DNA of 32,191 nucleotides from Chloroflexota bacterium (GTDB lineage: Bacteria; Chloroflexota; Dormibacteria; Dormibacterales; Dormibacteraceae). Below are positions 14,691 through 26,858 of this stretch, one piece after another. The stretch is from positions 1-32,191 of the forward strand of contig VBIA01000166.1 in NCBI GenBank assembly GCA_005879985.1, read 5' to 3'. Every line of letters starts with the position of its first letter. Within the stretch, counting starts at the first letter, position 1. Below the pieces are notes generated by a model. It ran no database searches, was not told the origin of the DNA, and saw nothing but the letters and a program-made list of their open reading frames with translations. Made by a program: the position numbers and the translations under genes.

Positions 14691-14725
14691 CCTTTAAGTC
14701 CGGCACGGTGATGCCGGGAAGGAGG
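14691..14725 (+). promoter_or_regulatory. PyrR-binding RNA hairpin overlapping the pyrB ribosome-binding site
   Basis: CCTT (14691-14694) pairs with AAGG (14719-14722). After a purine-containing bulge TAAGT, CCGGCA (14700-14705) pairs with TGCCGG (14712-14717) around the hexaloop CGGTGA. The hexaloop fits the CNGNGA loop known for PyrR-binding sites, and the overall layout matches that element. The 3' arm runs into GAAGGAGG, the pyrB Shine-Dalgarno, 6 nt before the ATG. PyrR-UMP binding should therefore block pyrB translation, as described for mycobacterial pyr operons. A Bacillus-style attenuator is not visible. Confidence 0.82.
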
Positions 14726-14731
14726 CAACCG

Positions 14732-15658
14732 ATGGCGATCGGTTCGCGACTGCGTCACATCGTCGAGAGCCAGCAGTTCTCGCGCGCGCTGCTCGAGGAC
14801 CTCTTCGTGCTCGCGGACGACATGAAGAGCCAGCCCCACCGCTACGCCGGGCGGCTGAAGGGTCAGCTGATGGCCGCGCTGTTCTACGAGCCGTCGACGC
14901 GAACCCGACTATCGTTCGAAGCCGCGATGCTGCGGCTCGGCGGCCGCACGATGGGCACTGACAACGCGCGCGAGTTCTCGTCGGCGGCCAAGGGCGAGAC
15001 CATCGAGGACACGATCCGCATCGTCAGCGGCTACTCGGACGTCATCGTCCTACGTCACTACGAGGAGGGCGCCGCCAGGCGCGCGGCCGCGGTGAGCAGC
15101 GTGCCCGTGATCAACGCGGGGGACGGACCGGGCCAGCACCCGACGCAGGCGCTGCTCGACCTGTACACGATCCGCGATGAGATCGGCCACATCGACGGCC
15201 TTCGGATCGCCATGGTCGGCGACCTCGCCAACGGACGCACCGTTCGGTCGCTCACGTACCTCCTCAGCAAGTTCCGCGACATCCGCGTCTCCTTCGTCGC
15301 GCCGCCGCAGGTCGCGATGCGTCAGGACATCAAGGAGCACCTCGACGAGCACCGCGTGACATGGGCCGAGACGCAGGACCTGGATTCGGTGCTGCCGCAG
15401 GTCGACGTGATCTATCAGACGCGCATCCAGAAGGAGCGCTTCCCCGACGAGGCCGCTTACCTCGCCGTGAAGGGCATCTACCGGATCGACGCGCGCGCGA
15501 TGGCGCTCCTGCGGGATTCGGCGATCGTCATGCACCCGCTGCCGCGCGTCGACGAGATCTCGCCGGAGATCGACTCCGACCCGCGCGCCGCCTACTTCCG
15601 GCAGGCGCGCAACGGCATGTACATCCGCATGGCGCTGCTCGACAGGGTGCTGTCATGA
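14732..15658 (+). CDS. pyrB: Aspartate carbamoyltransferase catalytic chain
   Basis: PyrB makes carbamoyl-aspartate from carbamoyl phosphate and aspartate. The 308-residue product has the carbamoyl phosphate motif FYEPSTRTRLSFEAA, then GDGPGQHPTQALLDLYT and the C-terminal VMHPLPRVDEIS. The ORF track starts at GTG 14708, but that codon lies in the loop of the PyrR hairpin. ATG 14732 has a strong GAAGGAGG six nt upstream and gives the normal MAIGSRLRHIVESQQF start. No pyrI regulatory chain is present. The stop overlaps the ATG of a 31-codon ORF (ATGA). Expression is probably PyrR-controlled. Confidence 0.97.
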   Translation: MAIGSRLRHIVESQQFSRALLEDLFVLADDMKSQPHRYAGRLKGQLMAALFYEPSTRTRLSFEAAMLRLGGRTMGTDNAREFSSAAKGETIEDTIRIVSGYSDVIVLRHYEEGAARRAAAVSSVPVINAGDGPGQHPTQALLDLYTIRDEIGHIDGLRIAMVGDLANGRTVRSLTYLLSKFRDIRVSFVAPPQVAMRQDIKEHLDEHRVTWAETQDLDSVLPQVDVIYQTRIQKERFPDEAAYLAVKGIYRIDARAMALLRDSAIVMHPLPRVDEISPEIDSDPRAAYFRQARNGMYIRMALLDRVLS

Positions 15659-15750
15659 GCGCCCCAAATGATTTGTATACAAAAGCGCGAAATCCCCGCG
15701 AAATGACGTGCGTTTGTATACAAACGCGCGGTTGGGACTCGCGCGCATGA
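15655..15750 (+). CDS. 31-codon ORF linking pyrB to pyrR (possible coupling peptide)
   Basis: ATG at 15655 overlaps the pyrB stop and TGA at 15748-15750 overlaps the pyrR ATG, both as ATGA, so the ORF exactly bridges the pyrB-pyrR gap. It would encode a peptide starting [10 protein letters not shown] with no recognised motif. It contains AAT, TAT, ACA and ATA codons, unusual here because two TTTGTATACAAA palindromes lie in it. It may serve only to carry ribosomes to pyrR. Whether the peptide itself matters is unknown. Confidence 0.35.
   Translation: MSAPNDLYTKARNPREMTCVCIQTRGWDSRA
15672..15724. promoter_or_regulatory. Twin TTTGTATACAAA palindromes, candidate operator pair
   Basis: The 12-bp palindrome TTTGTATACAAA occurs at 15672-15683 and 15713-15724, 41 bp centre to centre, about four DNA turns, so both would face the same side. 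Each is followed by a near-identical flank (aGCGCG / cGCGCG). The second extends to an 18-bp perfect palindrome, GCGTTTGTATACAAACGC. TTGTA/TACAA half-sites are typical of GntR/FadR-type operators. No such regulator is encoded in the window. The AT-rich patch stands out from its GC-rich surroundings. Confidence 0.6.
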
Positions 15751-16281
15751 GCGTCACCGAACGACGGCTGAAGGCGACCGTGATGGACGCAGAGCAGATC
15801 CGCCGCTCGCTGTCGCGCATCGCGCACGAGATCGTGGAGCGCAACCACGGCGCGGGCGAGGTGGTGCTGGTGGGTGTGTACTCGCGAGGCGATCACCTGG
15901 CGCGGCGGCTGGCCGGCCAGCTGGAGGAGCTCGAAGGGCATCCGATCGCGGTTGGCGCGATCGACACCAGCGAGCACCGCGACGACCGCCATCTGCGCGA
16001 GCCCGCGCACCGATTCAAGTCGGACGTGCCCGACGTCGACGGCAAGGTGGTCGTGCTCGTCGACGATGTGATCCACCGCGGACGCACCGCGCGAGCGGCG
16101 ATGGACGCGCTGCTCGACTTCGGGCGGCCGCGTGCGATCCAGCTGGCGGTGCTCGTCGACCGCGGCCATCGCGAGCTGCCGATCCGCCCCGACTACGTGG
16201 GCAAGAACGTGCCCACCTCGGACTCCGAGCGCATCGAGGTGCTCGTGGCCGAGGAGGACGGTCTCGACCAGGCGGTGATCG

Positions 16282-16292
<11 letters not shown>
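15747..16292 (+). CDS. pyrR: Bifunctional pyr operon regulator / uracil phosphoribosyltransferase
   Basis: PyrR binds UMP and pyr mRNA and often has weak uracil phosphoribosyltransferase activity. The product, about 181 residues, has the PyrR N-terminal helix [21 protein letters not shown], the [16 protein letters not shown] segment and the PRPP loop [21 protein letters not shown], followed by [22 protein letters not shown], a PyrR hallmark. The ORF track starts at GTG 15708, but that part is translated from the palindrome region. ATG 15747 overlaps the preceding 31-codon ORF (ATGA). The gene order pyrB-pyrR is the reverse of the common pyrR-pyrB. Its RNA target is likely the hairpin before pyrB. 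Confidence 0.95.
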
Positions 16293-20590
<4,298 letters not shown>

Positions 20591-20613
<23 letters not shown>

Positions 20614-21358
20614 CGCGCCGCTGGTCGAGCGGCGCGGGGTGGCTCGGGACATGTGGGTGCTCGGCTTCGCGGCTCCTGAGATCGCAGCCTCGGTCAAAGC
20701 CGGGCAGTTCGTAAACATCGGGCTGCGGCTTGGATCGCTTCTCCGACGGCCGTTCTCCGTGTATCGCGCCGAGGGCGATCGCATCGAAGTGGTTCTCAAG
20801 GCGGTCGGGGTTGGGACGGCGCAGATGCTCGCGATGCGTGAGGGCGACGTCGCGAGCTGCCTTGGCCCGCTCGGATGCGGATTCGATCTGTCCCGTCCCG
20901 CGAAGTCGGTGACCCTCGTCAGCGGCGGGCTGGGCGTGGCGCCGATGCCGCTCGCGGTGCGCGACGCGCGAGCGGCGGGCCTGCATGTGACATGGGTGCA
21001 CGGTGCGCGCACGGCGGATGAGCTCTGCTCCGAGACGGACGGCGATGACGTGATCCTCGCCACCGACGACGGCAGCGCCGGATTCGCGGGAACGGTCGTT
21101 GCCGCCGCGCCCGACGCCGATCTGGTGCTTGCATGCGGCCCGAACCGCATGCTTGCCGCTGTCTCGCAGCGATGGCCGCAAGCGCAGGTGGCCGTCGAGA
21201 CGTACATGGGATGCGGTACCGGCGTATGCCTCGGGTGCGCCGTGCCGCTGACGGGCGGCGGATACGACCGCGCATGCACCGAAGGCCCGGTCTACCTAGC
21301 CGCGGACGTCGACTGGCAGGCGCTGCCATCCCACCTGTCCTATGCGGTGAGCGCGTGA
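20591..21358 (+). CDS. pyrK: Dihydroorotate dehydrogenase electron-transfer subunit
   Basis: PyrK carries FAD and a [2Fe-2S] cluster and passes electrons from the type 1B dihydroorotate dehydrogenase to NAD. The 255-residue product has the FAD motif [10 protein letters not shown], the NAD-site [13 protein letters not shown], and a C-terminal cluster motif with cysteines in [15 protein letters not shown] and [11 protein letters not shown]. It starts at GTG 20591 within the carAB 3' end (23 nt overlap) and ends in GTGA overlap with pyrD. Pairing with PyrD in one operon supports a 1B complex. Confidence 0.95.
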
Positions 21359-22269
21359 CGTCCGACCTGTCGGTGGAAGTCGGCGGCCTCGAGCTCCGCG
21401 GACCTGTGCTCGCCGCGTCGGGAACGTTTGGCTACGGCACCGAGGTTCCGCTGCTCGAGCGGCGCGCTCTTGGCGCGATGGTCTCCAAGGGCATCTTCCT
21501 CAAACCGCGCGCCGGCACTGCGCCACCCCGCATCGCCGAGACGCCCTCGGGGATGCTCAACGCGATTGGCCTGCAGGGCCCAGGCGTCGACGGGCTCATC
21601 CGCGACTACGCGCCCAAGTGGGCGGCCTGGGACTTCCCGGTGCTGGTCAACATCAACGGCGAGTCCGCCGCCGAGTACGGAGAGCTGTCCGCGCGGCTCG
21701 ACGGAGTGCCCGGCGTCGCGGGATTCGAGATCAACATCTCGTGTCCCAACGTCGAGCAGGGCGGCATGTACTTCGGCAACGACCCGCGCGCGGCGGCGTC
21801 GGTGACCGAGGCGGTGCGTAGGCGTACGAAGCTGCCGGTATGGGTCAAGCTCACGCCGATGGTCTCCGACATCGGCATCATCGCTCGCGCCGTGGAGGCC
21901 GCGGGCGCAGACGCGCTGTCGGCGGTGAACACGTTCGTTGGCATGTCGATGGACCTGAACGCTTACCAGCCGCGCCTGAGCTTCCGCACCGGCGGCCTGT
22001 CAGGACCTGCGATCCGGCCGCTGGCAGTGCACCTCGCACATCAGGCTGCGCGCGCGGTCGACATCCCGGTGATCGGCGTCGGCGGCATCATGCGGGCTGA
22101 GGACGCGCTCGAGTTCCTGGTCGCCGGCTGCCGCGCGGTGCAGGTCGGCACCGCCACGTTCGTGAACCCCAACGCGATCGCCGAGGTGCACGACGGCATC
22201 GCCGCCTTCATGGCGGCAAAGGGCTTCGCGTCTCTCAGCGAGCTGCCAAGGTATCTGCCTCGTGACTGA
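21355..22269 (+). CDS. pyrD: Dihydroorotate dehydrogenase (NAD+) catalytic subunit, class 1B
   Basis: PyrD oxidises dihydroorotate to orotate with FMN. The product, about 304 residues, starts DLSVEVGGLELRGPVLAASGTFGYG. It has NAIGLQGPG, the active-site cysteine in FEINISCPNVEQGG (Cys is the class 1 catalytic base), then VWVKLTPMVSDI, SAVNTFVGMSMDL and the phosphate-binding GVGGIMRAEDALEFLVAGCRAVQVGTA. The ORF track runs upstream to 21133, but GTG 21355 overlaps the pyrK stop (GTGA) and gives the family N-terminus. No pyrE, pyrF or pyrC follows, so the operon is incomplete here. Confidence 0.96.
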   Translation: MTSDLSVEVGGLELRGPVLAASGTFGYGTEVPLLERRALGAMVSKGIFLKPRAGTAPPRIAETPSGMLNAIGLQGPGVDGLIRDYAPKWAAWDFPVLVNINGESAAEYGELSARLDGVPGVAGFEINISCPNVEQGGMYFGNDPRAAASVTEAVRRRTKLPVWVKLTPMVSDIGIIARAVEAAGADALSAVNTFVGMSMDLNAYQPRLSFRTGGLSGPAIRPLAVHLAHQAARAVDIPVIGVGGIMRAEDALEFLVAGCRAVQVGTATFVNPNAIAEVHDGIAAFMAAKGFASLSELPRYLPRD

Positions 22270-22939
22270 GCTTCCGCCGCGCGACCCCGGCGTGTCGGAA
22301 AAGATCCAGATCCTCGCGACGGAGCACTGGAGCCTGATCGCCGCGCGGGCGCTCACCTACCAGGAGTCGCTCGGACGGGTGAGCATGTTCCTCGGGGTGC
22401 TGTCTGGCTCGGTGATCGCTCTTGCGCTCATCGCGCAGGTGGACCACTTCAGCACGACGTTCATAGCAGTCGCGATCTTCATGCTTGCGGTGGTGTTCTT
22501 CGTCGGTGTCGCCACCATCCGGCGACTCCAGATGCTTAACCTCGACGACTACAGGTGGGTCCTCGGCATGAACCGCCTGCGCCATGCGTACCTCGAGCTG
22601 CATCCGGAGCTGGAGCCGTACTTCATCACCAGCCAGTACGACGACGTCGGTGGCAACCTGAAGACGCTCGGGCTGGCCCCGGCGAGCGCCCCTCTGCTGG
22701 GCACCGTATTTCACGGCTTCATCACGCTGCCGGGAATGCTCGGCGTGATCGTGGCATCGGTGGGAGCCGCGATCGCCGGGCTGGCCGTCAGCGGCTTCGG
22801 GCAGTCGCCGAATGTGGTGCTGCTCGCCGGCGTCCTCGGATTTGCCGCGGTCCTCGCCATGGTCTTCTACACCAGCCGGCGTTCGTACCGCAGCTATGGC
22901 CCCAGCATCGAGCCCCGTTTTCCGACTCCCAAGGGATAG
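22262..22939 (+). CDS. Four-TM membrane protein, unknown function
   Basis: The product has 225 residues. After a soluble start (SEKIQILATEHWSLIAARALTYQESLGR) come two hydrophobic helices (about 38-58 and 64-85), a cytoplasmic-type loop with DDYRWVLGMNRLRHAYLELHP, and two more helices near 150-175 and 182-203. The N-terminal 'LATEHWSL' segment resembles uncharacterised membrane proteins seen in actinobacteria, but no named family was recognised. GTG 22262 overlaps the pyrD stop (GTGACTGA), so it is co-transcribed with the pyr genes, although a role in pyrimidine synthesis is not evident. Confidence 0.75.
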   Translation: MTELPPRDPGVSEKIQILATEHWSLIAARALTYQESLGRVSMFLGVLSGSVIALALIAQVDHFSTTFIAVAIFMLAVVFFVGVATIRRLQMLNLDDYRWVLGMNRLRHAYLELHPELEPYFITSQYDDVGGNLKTLGLAPASAPLLGTVFHGFITLPGMLGVIVASVGAAIAGLAVSGFGQSPNVVLLAGVLGFAAVLAMVFYTSRRSYRSYGPSIEPRFPTPKG

Positions 22940-22963
22940 CCGGGCCTCACACTGGTAGGCCCC

Positions 22964-23770
22964 ATGCTGGAAGTCCGCTCGCTCGCCAAGCGATATGGCG
23001 ACGTGCTCGCTCTGACCGACCTGACCGTGAACGTGGGCGAGCGCTCGTGCCTCGTTCTTCTAGGTCGCAACGGCGCCGGCAAGACCACCGCCCTGCGCTG
23101 CATGGCCGGCGTGCTCGCGCCGAGCGCCGGCACGGTGCGGGTGGATGGCATCGACGCAGCATCTGATCCCGCGGCCGTGCGCGCGCGTGTGGGCCTCATG
23201 CCGGAGCTGCCCGGCCTATACGAGCGGATGTCGGCGCGCGCGTACCTCGACTACTTCGGCGCCATCTACGGGATGGACCAGGACGTGCGAAAGCGCCGTA
23301 TCGACGAGCTGCTGGACCTGTTCGAGCTCACCGACGCCGGCGACCGCTGGCTCGGCACCTTCTCGAAAGGCATGCGGCAGAAGGTCGCGCTGATCCGCGC
23401 CACGCTGCACCGCCCGCGCCTGGTGCTGGCGGACGAGCCGACCTCGGCTCTAGACCCCGACAGCGCGCGGCGCGCGTGGGCCTATCTCAAAGACCTGCAG
23501 GCGCACGGCTGCGCGCTCGTGATCTGCACGCACAACATGGACGAGGCCGAGCACCTCGGCGCATCGGACGATGGCGATGCTGCGATCGGCATCATGTCCG
23601 CCGGCCGCGCGCTGGCCATCGGGGACATGCCGTCCCTGCGCGTTCGGTCTGGGCTGCAGGTGCGGCGCGAGACGCGCGAGCTGCCGACTCTGCAGGACAT
23701 CTACCTCGCGGTCATTTCCAGCTACTCAGGCAACCACCAACATGAGCTGGTTGGATCTCGATCGGCGTAA
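22964..23770 (+). CDS. ABC transporter ATP-binding protein
   Basis: This ATPase subunit of 268 residues belongs to the ABC-2 export type. Walker A is GRNGAGKTTALRCMAG, the signature is FSKGMRQKVALIRA (SKGMRQ, usual for CcmA/NatA-like ATPases), Walker B is LVLADEPTSALD, and the H-loop is in ICTHNMDEAEHL. A short insertion, GASDDGDAAIGIMS, replaces the usual 'ladriaim' stretch after the H-loop. The partner permease begins inside its last 29 nt. The substrate is unknown. The ATG at 22964 follows the membrane gene by 24 nt and may be part of the same transcript. Confidence 0.93.
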   Translation: MLEVRSLAKRYGDVLALTDLTVNVGERSCLVLLGRNGAGKTTALRCMAGVLAPSAGTVRVDGIDAASDPAAVRARVGLMPELPGLYERMSARAYLDYFGAIYGMDQDVRKRRIDELLDLFELTDAGDRWLGTFSKGMRQKVALIRATLHRPRLVLADEPTSALDPDSARRAWAYLKDLQAHGCALVICTHNMDEAEHLGASDDGDAAIGIMSAGRALAIGDMPSLRVRSGLQVRRETRELPTLQDIYLAVISSYSGNHQHELVGSRSA

Positions 23771-25073
23771 GGCGGGGCTGGTAGCCGCTCGCGACCTGCG
23801 CGACGCGGTCAGCGAGCTCCGCCTCATCCTCGCCATGGTCGGGTTGACCATCGCGATCCCGGTCGCGAGCGCGATCGGCGTCAGGGGCCTTGCGCTATAC
23901 GGTGGCGGCACCGCGGTGGTCAACCGGCTCTCGGTCGTGGGAGCGTTCTTCGTCGTCTTCATCCCCGCGAGCTTCTCGCTCGTGCTGGCGCTCGAGTCGT
24001 TCGTCGGCGAGCGCGAACGCACGACGCTCGAGGTGCTCATCTCCACGCCGCTGAAGGAGGCCGAGATCTACGCGGGCAAGGTCGCGGCGGTCCTGGCGAT
24101 CTCGCTTGCGCTCTGTTACGGCGGGCTGGCCGTCTACTGCCTCGCCGTCTTTCCCGGTCTCGGCTACTTCCCCCTCGACGTGCTGATCGCGCTCGGCCTC
24201 TCGACCATCTGCCAGGTTGCGGCCATGGTCGCGGGCGCGGTGATCATCAGCCTCAACGCGCGCACGATGCGGGCGGCCAACGTGATGGCCTCTTTCATCA
24301 TCCTGCCCATGTCCGTGGCCCTGCAGGTGGAGGCGGCGCTCATCCTGCTCGGCCGGACGGAGTTCTTGTGGGGATTCGCGGGCCTGATGACCGTGCTAGC
24401 CGCGATCCTCCTGCGCATGGGCCTTAAGGGCTTCTCGCGCGAGGCGCTGCTCGCGCGCGATGCGGGGCTGCGCAGGCCGATGCAGCGAGCTGCCAACGCG
24501 CTGCGCGCGAGCTTCCAGCGCCGGCCAGGCATCCTGCGGCTTCTGTGGTGGCGTCGTACCGCGCTGCTCGTCGCCGCGTTCGGGCTTCCGGCCGGAGCGG
24601 TCGCGGGTTACGTCGCGGGCATCACCGGCGCGATCCGCGCACCGGTCGTCAAGCCGGCGCTTTCCGCGCTCATCGCCGCAGCCGGTGACGGCACGCAGCT
24701 CGATCAGGCGCTCTCAATCGTCAGCCACAACCTGCTGGCCATCCTGCTGGTGGCGCCGCTGGCTCTCATCACCGCCGGCCTGAGCGGCTTCCTGCTCACG
24801 TTCCTGCCGGGGTTTCTCCTCGGTTTCGCCGCGTCGCAGTCTTCGTGGTCGATCGCGCTGACCGGCATCATTCCCAACGGCCTGGTCGAGATCCCGGTGG
24901 CCATCATCGCCGGCGGGCTCGCCATCCACATAGGCGCGGCGGTAATACACATGGAGGCGTCCGGCGGCTGGACCGCACGAGTGCTCGCCGCGGGCGCGGA
25001 CTACGTGCGCGCGCTGCGATGGCTCGTGCCCGGGCTGATCGTCGCGGCTGTTCTAGAGGTCAGGTTCGGGTAG
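23742..25073 (+). CDS. ABC-2 permease fused to a C-terminal SpoIIM-like domain
   Basis: The product has about 443 residues. The first 250 form an ABC-2 permease, with the characteristic cytoplasmic segment ESFVGERERTTLEVLISTPLKEAEIYAGK between TM helices. The last 180 residues resemble the SpoIIM/DUF95 family: HNLLAILLVAPLALITAG, FLPGFLLGFAA and the hallmark PNGLVEIPVAIIAGGLAIHIGA. SpoIIM-like proteins are integral membrane proteins best known from spore development but common in non-sporulators. The ORF track start (23571) is in the ATPase gene. ATG 23742 gives the natural start. The 3' end overlaps the convergent MFS gene by 21 nt. The domain assignment is by motif pattern and should be confirmed by profile search. 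Confidence 0.82.
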   Translation: MSWLDLDRRKAGLVAARDLRDAVSELRLILAMVGLTIAIPVASAIGVRGLALYGGGTAVVNRLSVVGAFFVVFIPASFSLVLALESFVGERERTTLEVLISTPLKEAEIYAGKVAAVLAISLALCYGGLAVYCLAVFPGLGYFPLDVLIALGLSTICQVAAMVAGAVIISLNARTMRAANVMASFIILPMSVALQVEAALILLGRTEFLWGFAGLMTVLAAILLRMGLKGFSREALLARDAGLRRPMQRAANALRASFQRRPGILRLLWWRRTALLVAAFGLPAGAVAGYVAGITGAIRAPVVKPALSALIAAAGDGTQLDQALSIVSHNLLAILLVAPLALITAGLSGFLLTFLPGFLLGFAASQSSWSIALTGIIPNGLVEIPVAIIAGGLAIHIGAAVIHMEASGGWTARVLAAGADYVRALRWLVPGLIVAAVLEVRFG

Positions 25074-26333
25074 AGCCGGTCGCTGAAAGACCGTCGGCCT
25101 GAGCAGCCGTGTCGCCACGACCACCGCGCCGGCGACAGTCGCCCCAATCGCCATCGCCCACGGCGCGCCCAGCAGCGTGGCCAGCGCGCCGGCCTGCATC
25201 GCGCCGAGCGGCCCGACCCCGATGAGCGCCTGCGCGTACAGCCCCATCACACGGCCACGCAGCCGGTCGGGCGTGAGCGTCTGGATACGGCTGTTCGCGG
25301 TGGCGACGAATGAGATCTGGCAGTAGCCCGCGGCGAAGAGCGCGGCCGCGGACAGAAGAAAGACGCGCGAAAACGAGAAGAGGAGCAGAGCGGCGACCCA
25401 GAGAAGGCCGAGCCAGAACTGGCGCGCCGGGTCCGCGCCGAGTCCAGGGAAGAACGCAAGGGTCAAGGCTCCCACCAGTGCGCCGAGTCCCATCGATGCC
25501 ATCAGGAACCCGAACCCGGATGCGCCTGCATGGAGCACCTGGTCTGCGAACAGGGGGATGAGAGTGAGGCGGTTCATCGCAAACAGCGAGAAGACCGCCA
25601 CGTCGATCAGCAGCAGGCCGACCATCGGCTCGCGCACAACGTACGCGGCTCCCTCCGCGAGTCGCTGCCGCCACCGCTGCTCGTGTTTCTCGCGGACGAC
25701 GGCGGGCAGGTTGCGCATCAGCAGCAGCGCGGCCACAGCTGCCAGGTAGCTCACCGAGGTCGCTAGAAAGCAAACAGGCACGCCCGCCGCGCCGATGATC
25801 ACGCCCGCCACCGACGGTCCCACGACAGCGGCGCCGTTGAACACCGAAGAGTTGAGCGCGATCGCGTTCATCAGGTCCTGCTTACCCACCATCTCGATCA
25901 CGAAGGACTGGCGGGCCGGCACGTCGAAAGCGTTGATGGTGCCGGTCGCAGCCGCGGCGATGAGCACCTCCCAGTACATCGCGTGGCCGCTCGAGCTAAG
26001 CAGGAACAGGGCGAACGACGGAATCGTGAACGCCGCCTGCGTGGTCAGCAGCACGGAGCGTTTGCGGTAGCGGTCGGCGACGATGCCGCCGAACTGGCTG
26101 CCCAGCAATACCGGCGTGAACTGCACGGCAAGCACGAGGCCGACGAGGAGTCCGCTGTGCGTCAGCTGCAGCGCGAGCCACGGCATGGCCACGCTCTGCA
26201 TCCACGTGCCGATCGTCGAGATGATCTGCCCGGTCAGGAACAGGCGGTAGTTCCGGTGCCGAAGCGCGCCAAGCATCCGCGCGCTGCCGGCGCGTGCGGC
26301 GGCCGGGTCGGGACCGCCCTCGGCGCGCCGCAT
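25053..26333 (-). CDS. MFS transporter (MFS_3/EntS-like)
   Basis: This 12-TM transporter of about 426 residues begins with ALRHRNYRLFLTGQIISTIGTWMQSVAMPWLAL, typical of the MFS_3 group that includes EntS-like and macrolide exporters. It has GGIVADRYRKRSVLL (motif A) and NAFDVPARQSFVIEMV, the latter a strong mark of this group, and a later LRGRVMGLYAQAL motif. The substrate is unknown. The ORF track starts at TTG 26351, but ATG 26333 is preferable and leaves 20 nt to the divergent SRPBCC gene. It converges on and overlaps the ABC permease. Confidence 0.9.
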   Translation of the reverse strand: MRRAEGGPDPAAARAGSARMLGALRHRNYRLFLTGQIISTIGTWMQSVAMPWLALQLTHSGLLVGLVLAVQFTPVLLGSQFGGIVADRYRKRSVLLTTQAAFTIPSFALFLLSSSGHAMYWEVLIAAAATGTINAFDVPARQSFVIEMVGKQDLMNAIALNSSVFNGAAVVGPSVAGVIIGAAGVPVCFLATSVSYLAAVAALLLMRNLPAVVREKHEQRWRQRLAEGAAYVVREPMVGLLLIDVAVFSLFAMNRLTLIPLFADQVLHAGASGFGFLMASMGLGALVGALTLAFFPGLGADPARQFWLGLLWVAALLLFSFSRVFLLSAAALFAAGYCQISFVATANSRIQTLTPDRLRGRVMGLYAQALIGVGPLGAMQAGALATLLGAPWAMAIGATVAGAVVVATRLLRPTVFQRPALPEPDL

Positions 26334-26353
26334 TAGGCTTTTCTCATCCAAGC

Positions 26354-26812
26354 ATGAGCAAGATCCGCGAGAGCGTGATCATCAAAGCCCCGGCGGAGCG
26401 CGTGTGGGCGGTCGTGCAGGAAGACGTGGTCCACGCGCCGCGATGGACGACGAACCTCGAGAAGGTCGAGAAGCTCGATGCTGGAGCGCCGCGAGCCGGC
26501 ACGCGCTATCGCTATCACCTCGACCTACCGGGCGGCATCAAGGAGACGCTCGAGGTCCAGCAGAACGTGTTCACCAAGCCGAAGCACTGTTCCGGCAGGT
26601 TCATCAAGGGCCCACTCAAGGGCGACTGGTCATACACCTACGCAGAACGCAAGGATGGCACGCACGTCGTGTACGAGATGGACTTCGAGCTCACAGGCCT
26701 GCTGCGTTTTGCGGGTGGTTTGCTGTCGCGCCAGTACGCGGAGGGCATCCGCGACAACATGAAACGGCTCAAGGCGTACATCGAGTCGGGCAAGGGACCG
26801 AAGGAGAAATAA
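26354..26812 (+). CDS. SRPBCC/START-like ligand-binding protein
   Basis: The product has 152 residues with the helix-grip pattern of polyketide cyclase/SRPBCC proteins. It starts IRESVIIKAPAERVWAVVQEDVVHAPRWTTNLEKVE (beta strand, then 'v...W' helix) and ends in a long helix SRQYAEGIRDNMKRLKAYIES. SRPBCC proteins bind hydrophobic small molecules. Some are enzymes, many are of unknown role, and the ligand here cannot be told. ATG 26354 is the internal start of the longer ORF in the track, the upstream part of which overlaps the divergent MFS gene. The 20-nt gap means both promoters must lie within the neighbouring coding sequence. Confidence 0.85.
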   Translation: MSKIRESVIIKAPAERVWAVVQEDVVHAPRWTTNLEKVEKLDAGAPRAGTRYRYHLDLPGGIKETLEVQQNVFTKPKHCSGRFIKGPLKGDWSYTYAERKDGTHVVYEMDFELTGLLRFAGGLLSRQYAEGIRDNMKRLKAYIESGKGPKEK

Positions 26813-26858
26813 GTCGCTCGCGTACGTCTTCTCGCACCGGCCGGCATTAGGTGGGGAC

